Source of the DNA: a virus
Length of the DNA: 24,456 nucleotides
IMG/VR virus record: IMGVR_UViG_3300034374_002326
Coordinates: 1 to 24,456 of that record
Direction: 5' to 3' (one strand)
Below the pieces are notes generated by a model that did not search any database, was not told the DNA's origin, and was given only the letters and a program-made list of their open reading frames with translations. Positions 1 to 6,266 of the stretch are shown here, piece after piece; the first letter of the stretch is position 1, and the number at the start of each line of letters is the position of its first letter. The position numbers and the translations under genes were made by a program.

Positions 1-138
1 TATGCAGCTTCATTGATATGGTTCTATTGGATAAGGCTAAGATTATTTGAGCCGCTCAAACAATCCAAGCCAAAACGCAAAAGCTCTGAAGCAGCAACCC
101 GCCCCAGCTGGGAAGCACAACAAGCAGAAAGTAATTAA
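1..138 (+). CDS. 3' end of an upstream gene (unidentified)
   Basis: Frame 1 is open from the first base to a TAA at 136-138, giving 45 residues with no start inside the window. The visible part begins with a hydrophobic, aromatic stretch (AASLIWFYW) followed by a hydrophilic tail rich in Lys, Ser, Glu and Gln. That layout would suit a membrane protein ending in a charged tail. The family is not recognisable from so little sequence. It precedes a non-coding leader, so it is the last gene of the previous block. It could also be a chance open frame, which is why confidence is low. Confidence 0.4.
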   Translation, partial: YAASLIWFYWIRLRLFEPLKQSKPKRKSSEAATRPSWEAQQAESN

Positions 139-171
139 CTTTTTGAAAGACAAGCCAAATCCCAAATCACT

Positions 172-330
172 TTTCCGAACGGCCAACGATCCCCGCCCAG
201 ACAGGGTTTTTCGGCGGCCGGTCGAAATAGCAGCAGCGCACCGTTTCGCTAATCCGCAGGAGTGGCCCCAATGTTTTGTGGGGTATTCTTTCGCTGTACT
301 ATTCGTAACCGCTTTGCTACGCCCCCCCCC
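172..330 (+). ncRNA. Candidate structured leader RNA
   Basis: The 247 bases between 138 and 386 contain no convincing gene but fold well by eye. Bases 172-184 (UUU, CGA, CGGCC) pair with 216-227 (GGCCG, UCG, AAA) through about 11 base pairs with one bulge and one mismatch. Inside, CCG 193-195 pairs with CGG 212-214, and CCC 196-198 pairs with GGG 204-206 around an AGACA loop. A second hairpin pairs CCCCA 266-270 with TGGGG 279-283. A 21-codon frame (271-336, ATG in that second loop) follows an AGGAG at 258-262 and may be a leader peptide. The region ends in a run of nine C (322-330). It is more GC-rich by eye than the genes around it. The RNA class is unknown; a C4-like phage antisense RNA is one guess. 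Confidence 0.35.
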
Positions 331-346
331 AATTAATTACTTTATT

Positions 347-355
347 TGTTATATT
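347..355 (+). promoter_or_regulatory. Candidate extended -10 promoter before the HNH gene
   Basis: TGTTATATT at 347-355 fits an extended -10 element (TG, one base, TATATT against consensus TATAAT). No good -35 is visible 17 bases upstream, where the C-run lies, which is tolerated by extended -10 promoters. It would start transcription near 362, about 24 bases ahead of the HNH gene and within the AT-rich stretch that follows the structured leader. Confidence 0.35.
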
Positions 356-369
356 CTGTGCTACAGCTT

Positions 370-388
370 TTATGTGGAGGACATAATG
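370..388 (+). promoter_or_regulatory. Shine-Dalgarno in a hairpin loop at the HNH start
   Basis: TTATGT (370-375) and ACATAA (381-386) form a perfect 6-bp inverted repeat whose 5-base loop is exactly the GGAGG Shine-Dalgarno (376-380). The right arm includes the A of the ATG at 386. This ribosome binding site decides the start at 386 rather than any upstream codon in the same frame. The stem is short and AT-rich, so it would be a weak, perhaps temperature- or protein-sensitive, translational switch. Confidence 0.5.
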
Positions 389-619
389 CCAGTAAAAAAG
401 AAGCGTAACTACCGTAAGGAATACGACACATACCATAGCAAGCCAACGCAGCGTAAAAACCGCTCAACACGCAACAAGGCTCGCAGAAAGATGAAATTGC
501 GTGTGGGTGACCCAAGAGAAGTGGATCACAAAAAGCCACTTTCAAAGGGCGGTTCAAACGGCAAGAAAAACCTGCGTGTGGTTTCCCGTAAGACAAACCG
601 CAAAAAGCACACCAAGTAA
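386..619 (+). CDS. Small HNH endonuclease-like protein
   Basis: This 77-residue, very basic protein has an HNH-like core near residues 46-74: VDH at 46-48, PLSKGGSN at 51-58, KNL at 61-63 and TNRKK at 70-74. The spacing matches small phage HNH proteins that lack the zinc-binding cysteines of larger relatives. The N-terminal half (RNYRKEYDTYHSKP, then a run of Arg, Lys and Asn) resembles a DNA-binding tail common to these phage proteins. The frame stays open upstream to position 47, but the ATG at 386 has a perfect GGAGG, and the upstream part overlaps another frame and the structured leader, so I start here. HNH proteins beside terminases assist genome cleavage in HK97-like phages. Whether this short form is catalytic is an inference. 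Confidence 0.75.
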   Translation: MPVKKKRNYRKEYDTYHSKPTQRKNRSTRNKARRKMKLRVGDPREVDHKKPLSKGGSNGKKNLRVVSRKTNRKKHTK

Positions 620-627
620 ATAATAAT

Positions 628-659
628 TTGACACTGTTTGCACACGAATATAATGTGTG
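628..659 (+). promoter_or_regulatory. Sigma70-like promoter with dyad over the -10
   Basis: A perfect TTGACA lies at 628-633. A perfect TATAAT at 649-654 gives a 15-bp spacer, and the alternative TAATGT at 651-656 gives 17 bp. CACAC (641-645) and GTGTG (655-659) form an inverted repeat around the -10, the usual place for an operator. Transcription would start near 662, just ahead of the GGAGG (668-672) of the small terminase gene. This is the strongest sigma70 promoter visible in the window and could drive the packaging and head genes. Confidence 0.65.
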
Positions 660-677
660 TTTTATACGGAGGTTTAC

Positions 678-1100
678 ATGGGTCGTAAAATGGTCAAGAA
701 AGTCATGGTGCTTTCTGCCGAGATGCAGAGGGCGGTTGACATGATTGCTGATGGGCATACCTACAGCAGCGTCAGCCGGACATTAGGCATCCATATCAAT
801 ACGCTGTACAAGTGGCGCAGCAAGCCCAGTTTTCAGTATGCACTACTGGAGAAAGGCGAAGCATTAACCCAGAACAACGATGAGATGTTCAATGCCTATA
901 TTCAGGGTCGGGTAGATGGTCTGGTGCTGTCAGCTATGGAGGCACTCGATGTGATACTCCGAAACGGGGACAGTGAGAACGCCAAAGTAGCAGCTGCAAA
1001 ATATGTGCTTGAGACCTTTCGCACGCAAGAGGGTGACGAAGATGGGGCCAAGTCACTCAAGGACATTGACGAGCTTAAAAAGGCATTGCGCATAGTATGA
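678..1100 (+). CDS. terS: Terminase small subunit
   Basis: This 140-residue protein has a helix-turn-helix near residues 15-50 (AVDMIADGHTYSSVSRTLG followed by NTLYKWR). This is the usual form of small terminases that recognise the packaging site on phage DNA and load the large subunit. The middle and C-terminal part is helical (SAMEALDVILRNGD, AKVAAAKYVLETF), matching the oligomerisation region of the family. An upstream GTG in frame at 657 exists, but the ATG at 678 has GGAGG at 668-672, so I start here. The stop overlaps the start of the large terminase (ATGA at 1097-1100), as expected for a coupled pair. Assignment rests on the HTH, the size and the neighbouring large subunit. Confidence 0.85.
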   Translation: MGRKMVKKVMVLSAEMQRAVDMIADGHTYSSVSRTLGIHINTLYKWRSKPSFQYALLEKGEALTQNNDEMFNAYIQGRVDGLVLSAMEALDVILRNGDSENAKVAAAKYVLETFRTQEGDEDGAKSLKDIDELKKALRIV

Positions 1101-2629
1101 AGTTCTTAGACAGCATGCCACAAGAGGTAAGGGACGACATCCGCAAAGCACTCAGCAAAGCGGACAAGTTCGTGAGCATGCTGTCTATTCAGGACAAACG
1201 CAGCCACAAGATGGTCAAGTTCAAGATGAACGATGAGCAGAAGCACCTGTTGAAAGAGTTGCAGGCGCACAATCGGATCATCATATTAAAGCCAAGACAG
1301 ATTGGGGTAAGCACCTTGTTGAGGGCATATGCTTTCTGGGATGCCTATACAGCCAAAGAGCCAGTGCAATGGGGTGTGATCAGTTTCCATGACCGATCAG
1401 CCAAGCACTTGCGTAGGATGGATGACAAGTTTCACAAGAGCTTACCCAAACTTTTGCATCGTCAGTTTTCCGTATCCAATACACAGGATTTGGAATTCAA
1501 GGATACAGGAGCCAGATTATCATCGTACACTGCAGGGTCTCGTGGGGGGACACGGTCGTTTACGCTGACTTCGGTACACTTGAGCGAGTTTGCATTTTAT
1601 GACGATCCTGATGAACTACTGGCGACCACAATGGCGGCAGTGGGTGAGGGACAGGTCATCATAGAATCAACACCCAATCGGGCTGGCGATGCATTTCACC
1701 GTTTGGTGATGGGGGCACCGGAGAATGGATGGAGGCTGTGTACCTTTTGGTGGTATCAGCACGAGGCATATCGGGTGCATGTAGGGGAGGACTTTGAGCC
1801 AACGGCTGAGGAAGCGGCAATGGCGGAGGTCTATGAGCTAGACAAAGAGCAGATCATGTGGAGGCGGCAGCAGATAGCTACGCTTGGTCTGGAGAAGTTT
1901 AGGCGTGAGTATCCAGCGTGTTTGGATGATGCGTTTCATTTTACGACTTCGACATATTTTCATGGGGATGATTTAAAGAAGATTGAGCCAGTGTGGTTTG
2001 ACAAAGCGGACAGGCGGTATGAGCATGCGGAGCCGAACGATGCGTATGTGATGGGCGTGGATGTGAGTGCGGGTGTGAATCTGGACTATTCGGTGATTAC
2101 GATTGTGTCATTATCGACTTTGCAAGTGGTATATCAGTATCGGACAAATACGGTTCCACCAGTGATGTTTGCGGAGAAAGTAGCGGACATGGGTTGGGAA
2201 TACAACAATGCGATGATTTTGTGTGAGAGCAACAATCATGGTCATGTGGTGTTGACACGGTTGCGGGATTTCAAGTACAAGAATCTGTGGCGTGATGCTA
2301 AGGGGAAAGACTGGGTGACGACAGTCAAGAGCAAGTTGGATGCGTATGAAACGCTTCGTGAGTTCATTGTGGCCGAGATTATTGAGATGTTGGACATGAC
2401 GACGATTATGGAGCTGCGCTCATTGATGGTGGAGAAAGTGACACCGGAAGCTCCGAAAGGGTTGCATGATGATATGGCAATGTCGTTGGCATTGGCTTAT
2501 AGGTGTACCCGTGATGTGCCAAGACGCATTTTGCGCAGGGCGCAGGAAAATATGGTAGATGATTTTATCAGAAGCCGTAGAGTCGGTAGACGACAGGCAG
2601 ATCCAATCGCATGGGGGCGTAACGAATGA
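1097..2629 (+). CDS. terL: Terminase large subunit (packaging ATPase and nuclease)
   Basis: This 510-residue protein powers DNA entry into the procapsid at the portal vertex and cuts the concatemer. The ATPase half shows a Walker A variant LKPRQIGVST at 64-73, Walker B with catalytic Glu near 158-164 (SVHLSE) and a coupling motif ESTPN at 190-194. The RNase H-like nuclease half shows MGVDVSAG around Asp322, LCESNN around Glu377 and HDD at 457-459, the usual three acidic positions. Length and motif order are typical and complete. The start overlaps terS (ATGA) and the stop overlaps the portal start (ATGA at 2626), so the three are translationally coupled. No truncation or frameshift is seen. 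Confidence 0.96.
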   Translation: MKFLDSMPQEVRDDIRKALSKADKFVSMLSIQDKRSHKMVKFKMNDEQKHLLKELQAHNRIIILKPRQIGVSTLLRAYAFWDAYTAKEPVQWGVISFHDRSAKHLRRMDDKFHKSLPKLLHRQFSVSNTQDLEFKDTGARLSSYTAGSRGGTRSFTLTSVHLSEFAFYDDPDELLATTMAAVGEGQVIIESTPNRAGDAFHRLVMGAPENGWRLCTFWWYQHEAYRVHVGEDFEPTAEEAAMAEVYELDKEQIMWRRQQIATLGLEKFRREYPACLDDAFHFTTSTYFHGDDLKKIEPVWFDKADRRYEHAEPNDAYVMGVDVSAGVNLDYSVITIVSLSTLQVVYQYRTNTVPPVMFAEKVADMGWEYNNAMILCESNNHGHVVLTRLRDFKYKNLWRDAKGKDWVTTVKSKLDAYETLREFIVAEIIEMLDMTTIMELRSLMVEKVTPEAPKGLHDDMAMSLALAYRCTRDVPRRILRRAQENMVDDFIRSRRVGRRQADPIAWGRNE

Positions 2630-4332
2630 TTACAGCTAAGATTTTACAGGCCTTGTATGAGCAGCATGAGGAATACTGGCGCAATGAGCGGCCCAAGATG
2701 CGCAAGTTAAGGCTGGCGTATAACTGTGAGTATTGGGACAAGAGAGATAACTATGGTCAGATTCTCATTGATACGACACGGGCGTATGAGTACATTGAGG
2801 GGTATATTGCGTCATTGTTTACACGGTCGCCTGCGGTGGTGTTCAAAGCAGATGTGCGTGGTCGTGGAAATCCGATTAAAGCGCAGTTGATGACCAATGC
2901 GTTCTTAGACAGCATTAGAACGCAGTTGGAAGATGCCAGTCGGTTGGCGTTGATATATCCGGCAGCTTTTGTGAAGTTGGTTCCGAATGAGAATCCAGAT
3001 CCTTTTAAGCGGATCAGTGCGGTGGCGATTAATGCGTGGGATGTGATTGTGGATACGGATGCAGCCAGCTGGTATGACCAGCGGTTTGTGGCCCATCGGT
3101 ATTATATGACATTGCAAGACGCAAGAAAGAAGTTTGGTAACAAGCGGTTTGTCAGTGCGCCATTGGTGAAGTACTTGGATTATGTGGATGGTGAGGAAAG
3201 TCGTGGCTATGGAGGCAGAAAAGCATCTGAGGAAACGGAGCCCGTTTTTGAGTATGTCGAGATTGTTGAATGTTATGATTTTCGGAGCGATAAGCTCAAG
3301 ATATGGTCTCCTGATTATGCACATGGAGAAAAGTTTTTGTATGAGGGTGTTGTCATCGAGGAAGGTGAAGGCGATGCAATACAAAAAACCAAGTACGAAG
3401 ATATACCGTTTCGCTCCGCATCAGATGCGCCTATAAGTCCGATTGTACCTTTGTATTACTCACGGCAACCCGATGTACCGCTTCGTGGGTACAGTGCGCT
3501 TTTTAGAGTGTATGATCAGGTACAGGAAACCAATGTGATTCGGACATATCAGGCCAACATGGTGAGGCGTGCAGCCCGTCAATGGGTTGTTGAGCAAGGC
3601 GTGTTCGATGCCGATGCCATGTCCAAGTTGGCACAAGGTGTCGATGGTGAGTATGTGGAGGTTGAGCTTAGTCCTGGTCAGACATTGGCTGGGAGCATTA
3701 TGGCTGTGCCACATAATCCTGTACCAGCCGAGCTTCAGCAGTATGTGAATCAGGTCAATGACGACTTTCAGCGTGGCTCAGTGATGGCTCCGTTTACACG
3801 GGGTGAGGCGACCAAAGCGACTGCGACTGAGGTAACGGCTTTGGCGGCTTATTCCTCATCGGAAGTTGGGCGTTTGGCCAGAGAGCGTGATGCGATGATT
3901 GAGCATCTTTCGGCTGTATATGTGTCTATGATGCAGGTCTTTTTAACTGAAGATGCCGATGTGATTGTGCTTGATGGGGCTACACAAATCCTTAAAGGGG
4001 AAGATTTAGATGGGGACTTTGGCATTTATGCTCAGGATATGGGCAGCACACCCGTCAGTGACAACATTAAGAAACAAGAGTTTTTGAATATATTGCCTGT
4101 GCTGCAACAACTTGGTGTACCAAATGAAAAGCTGCTCGAGCAGATTGTGCGCAACTATGACTTGCCAGAAGATTTACTAGATGTGCCAGCCCCAATGCCA
4201 GCTGCCATGCCAGAGTCACCACAGCCCGCAATGGGTATGGGAGCAGGCAGTGTGAATCCAATGGCCGCAGCAGCAGTCGGAATACAACAACCCAGCCCAC
4301 AGAACATCAGCAGGATACTACCCAATGTCTGA
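2626..4332 (+). CDS. Portal protein
   Basis: This 568-residue protein follows the large terminase and precedes the scaffold and capsid genes, the classic portal position. It would form the dodecameric ring for DNA entry and exit. Family-like features are an N-terminal region with many Tyr and Trp (EYWRNERPKMRKLRLAYN), a clip and stem region in the middle, and a helical stretch near residues 395-440 (TRGEATKATATEVTALAAYS then EVGRLARERDAMIEHL), the pattern often seen in podovirus portals before the wing and crown. The C-terminus (about 523-562) is rich in Pro, Met, Ala and Gln and is probably flexible. The start overlaps terL; the end overlaps the next gene by 8 bases. Confidence 0.9.
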   Translation: MITAKILQALYEQHEEYWRNERPKMRKLRLAYNCEYWDKRDNYGQILIDTTRAYEYIEGYIASLFTRSPAVVFKADVRGRGNPIKAQLMTNAFLDSIRTQLEDASRLALIYPAAFVKLVPNENPDPFKRISAVAINAWDVIVDTDAASWYDQRFVAHRYYMTLQDARKKFGNKRFVSAPLVKYLDYVDGEESRGYGGRKASEETEPVFEYVEIVECYDFRSDKLKIWSPDYAHGEKFLYEGVVIEEGEGDAIQKTKYEDIPFRSASDAPISPIVPLYYSRQPDVPLRGYSALFRVYDQVQETNVIRTYQANMVRRAARQWVVEQGVFDADAMSKLAQGVDGEYVEVELSPGQTLAGSIMAVPHNPVPAELQQYVNQVNDDFQRGSVMAPFTRGEATKATATEVTALAAYSSSEVGRLARERDAMIEHLSAVYVSMMQVFLTEDADVIVLDGATQILKGEDLDGDFGIYAQDMGSTPVSDNIKKQEFLNILPVLQQLGVPNEKLLEQIVRNYDLPEDLLDVPAPMPAAMPESPQPAMGMGAGSVNPMAAAAVGIQQPSPQNISRILPNV

Positions 4333-4789
4333 AATTAAAGCCAAATACAGGTTTATGACCTACAACGAATTCAAAAGCAGTCGGGGCCTTAGCCCTAGAC
4401 GCTACCATTGCCGTGCAGAAGAATGTGATACCATGACCTATGTGTGGTGGTATGACATTAACGACATGACTTTTAAGATTCCTTGTAAAGGCTGTGGGCA
4501 TGATGCCGGATATGTGGCGGGTAAGCTGCGGCCAATACCTGTGAATGGCATTAACCAGAAAGGGTATTACGACAAGGCACTGGGTCGATACATCGAAAGC
4601 CATGAACACAAAGACAAGGTCATGGCCGAGCTTGGTGTGCGCCCTGTTAGCAATGAAGAAATCGAAACGAACATGCAAGAGCAGATTAATGATGCTATTG
4701 ACCATGAGCGTCAGGTGCAAACATTTACCCGCACCATGAAAGAAACAAACTCATTTGCCGCAGCGGCAAGATCAATCTCGGAGGAATAA
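4325..4789 (+). CDS. Zinc-ribbon-like phage protein of unknown function
   Basis: This 154-residue protein carries two cysteine pairs, C29 and C34 (CRAEEC) and C54 and C57 (CKGC), with an aromatic stretch between them (YVWWYDIN). It looks like a small zinc ribbon. The following segment (LRPIPVNGINQKGYYDKALGRYI and ESHEHKDKVMAELG; about 68-103) resembles phage proteins in this position that are often annotated FmdB-like regulators, where a ribbon is followed by a GRxVxSRxxRxxxLxxxG-type motif. The rest is helical and charged. It overlaps the portal gene by 8 bases and sits in the head-assembly block, so a role in head or portal assembly is more likely than transcription control, but that is inference. 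Confidence 0.65.
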   Translation: MSEIKAKYRFMTYNEFKSSRGLSPRRYHCRAEECDTMTYVWWYDINDMTFKIPCKGCGHDAGYVAGKLRPIPVNGINQKGYYDKALGRYIESHEHKDKVMAELGVRPVSNEEIETNMQEQINDAIDHERQVQTFTRTMKETNSFAAAARSISEE

Positions 4790-4790
4790 C

Positions 4791-5297
4791 ATGGGAATGA
4801 ATCAAATGGATATGGGCATGATGCCAGAAACAGATGCCAGAGAAAAGATGCGTAAGGCTGGAGATCGTGTTGATTTTGAGATCGAAAGCGTCATGGCAAT
4901 CGAGCTACCAGAGGGCCGCTTCAGTGAGCGCATGCTGAACAGACTGGTTGATACACTGAACAAGTATGCACCCATAATGGAATTTGAAGCCATTGAGCGT
5001 GTGAGCGGTGATCAGACCCAGTTTCCAATGGAGCTTTTGCAGATGGTTATGGCCATTGCTGCGGCTGCTGAAGATGCTGGCATGGACTTTAACATTGACT
5101 TGGCTGAGATGAAAGAAGATCGTGACCTTGCTTCAGTGATTGGACAGCTAGATAAGTTGGTCAAGAATGCTGAATTCAAAAAGTTTTTAGAAGAAGAAAT
5201 CTTTGGTGAAGCCGAAGAAGCAATGGGCGAAGCCCGTGAAGAAGTCGAAGTCGAAGAAGAAGTCGACATGGATGAAATGTTTAAGCGGAGAATGTAA
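4791..5297 (+). CDS. Acidic hypothetical protein of the head block
   Basis: This 168-residue protein begins with a Met-rich stretch (MGMNQMDMGMM), has a mixed helical core, and ends in a strongly acidic tail of Glu and Val repeats (about 135-160) before a short basic end (KRRM). The ATG at 4791 has GGAGGA at 4780-4785, so I prefer it over an in-frame TTG 36 bases upstream. The stop overlaps the scaffold start (TAATG at 5295-5299). I do not recognise the family. Its position and acidic character suit an assembly helper working with the scaffold or portal, which is inferred from context only. Confidence 0.7.
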   Translation: MGMNQMDMGMMPETDAREKMRKAGDRVDFEIESVMAIELPEGRFSERMLNRLVDTLNKYAPIMEFEAIERVSGDQTQFPMELLQMVMAIAAAAEDAGMDFNIDLAEMKEDRDLASVIGQLDKLVKNAEFKKFLEEEIFGEAEEAMGEAREEVEVEEEVDMDEMFKRRM

Positions 5298-6151
5298 TGG
5301 ATACAAAAACACCAACCACAGAACAATCGGTTAATACAGAAACGGTAGCACCTGAGCAGGCTGAAGCACCTGAACCTAACGGTTTGATCACAGAGGAGCC
5401 GAAATCGGGTGCTACCCCCAAACTTGATGAGTACGAGCAGCGCATCGAAAGCCTGCTCAATGCTCATGAGCAACGCAAAACCAAGAAAACACAAGACGAA
5501 GAAGAAACCACAAAGGCAGAAACACTTCGTGAGGGTGAATCTTGGCAGAGCGTTTTAGAGTCTGCGCCAGACGATGTGCAGCGTGCAATGGCCAGCCTGC
5601 GTGCCGACTATACTCGCAAGACACAGGAACTGGCCCAGCAGCGTAAGGAACTGGCACGGCAGCAGAAAGCCCTGACTGAAAGTGAGGCCTACCAGAAAAT
5701 AACCGAACTGGCGAACAGCGATAATGTTGAGTTTGATCCGTTTGATCCGCAGTCGTTTAATGCCTATGTCAACAAAGTTGTGGCTGAACGCTTGTCCAGT
5801 ATTCTTGAGCCAATGCGCCAAGAGCAGATGCAGTTTCAGGCCCAGAGTAAACTGGAGGCTTTTATGACTGAGCATCCCGAGCTTAAGACCGACCAAGAGT
5901 TTCGCAAGGAAGTCCACCAGACGCTCCAAGCCAATGAGCATCTTGACCTTGAGGCTGCTTATTGGATGGTACATGGTCGCAGGGCAAAAGCTGCGGAGGC
6001 TGTACAGACCCAGCGTGAGCAACGCACAAAGAAAGCTGCACGGGCAGCAGGTCTTGCTGTAGGCTCAGGGCGTAAATCTGGCGTGACCATGCCCAGAGAT
6101 ACCAAGATGAACGCATGGGACATTTACAATCATATCTTGCAACAAAAGTAA
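5297..6151 (+). CDS. Capsid scaffolding protein
   Basis: This 284-residue protein sits immediately before the major capsid gene. It is highly charged and helical: a disordered acidic N-terminus (1-80, many Thr, Glu and Pro), a coiled-coil stretch (about 95-140, rich in Arg, Gln, Lys and Glu), a predicted helix pair in the middle, and a conserved-looking basic C-terminus (about 225-284; KKAARAAGLAVGSGRKSG, then MNAWDIYNHIL). Scaffolds commonly bind capsid subunits through a basic C-terminal helix and leave the procapsid before or during packaging. The start overlaps the previous gene. A candidate promoter lies over the end of this gene, feeding the capsid gene. No protease gene is seen nearby. 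Confidence 0.85.
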   Translation: MDTKTPTTEQSVNTETVAPEQAEAPEPNGLITEEPKSGATPKLDEYEQRIESLLNAHEQRKTKKTQDEEETTKAETLREGESWQSVLESAPDDVQRAMASLRADYTRKTQELAQQRKELARQQKALTESEAYQKITELANSDNVEFDPFDPQSFNAYVNKVVAERLSSILEPMRQEQMQFQAQSKLEAFMTEHPELKTDQEFRKEVHQTLQANEHLDLEAAYWMVHGRRAKAAEAVQTQREQRTKKAARAAGLAVGSGRKSGVTMPRDTKMNAWDIYNHILQQK

Positions 6152-6165
6152 TTTTGATGTATACA
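6137..6165 (+). promoter_or_regulatory. Weak candidate promoter before the capsid gene
   Basis: TTGCAA (6137-6142) and TATACA (6160-6165) are separated by 17 bp. They overlap the end of the scaffold gene and lie about 100 bases ahead of the capsid start. Both hexamers are imperfect, so this is only a candidate. A capsid-proximal promoter would be consistent with the 115-base gap here, the longest untranslated interval after the packaging genes. Confidence 0.25.
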
Positions 6166-6177
6166 ATCTTTGATGAG

Positions 6178-6225
6178 GCCCCCTTATGGGACACGCCATA
6201 TTCACAGCCCCCGTATGGGATACGC
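6178..6225 (+). repeat. Two near-identical 19-bp direct repeats
   Basis: Bases 6178-6196 and 6207-6225 agree at 17 of 19 positions (GCCCCC, then TATGGG, then ACGC shared), with starts 29 bases apart. Each contains CCC and GGG flanking a short AT core. The second copy also holds a perfect 5-3-5 dyad, CGTAT, GGG, ATACG (6212-6224). They lie in the gap between the scaffold and capsid genes and are followed by an AT-rich stretch and the capsid ribosome binding site. They may be binding sites for a phage regulator or polymerase, or RNA stem-loops in the capsid leader. Confidence 0.75.
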
Positions 6226-6266
6226 TGAACTGAAACCTTAATCTTTAATTTTTACTGGAGAGAGCG

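Noticed and set aside
260-290. CCCCA/TGGGG hairpin as an intrinsic terminator
   Set aside because: Only 5 bp and followed by ATTCTTTC rather than a T-tract.
47-385. The long frame continuing upstream of the HNH gene as an N-terminal extension
   Set aside because: It has no ATG, overlaps the upstream gene in another frame, runs through strong RNA structure, and lacks a ribosome site, whereas 386 has a perfect GGAGG.
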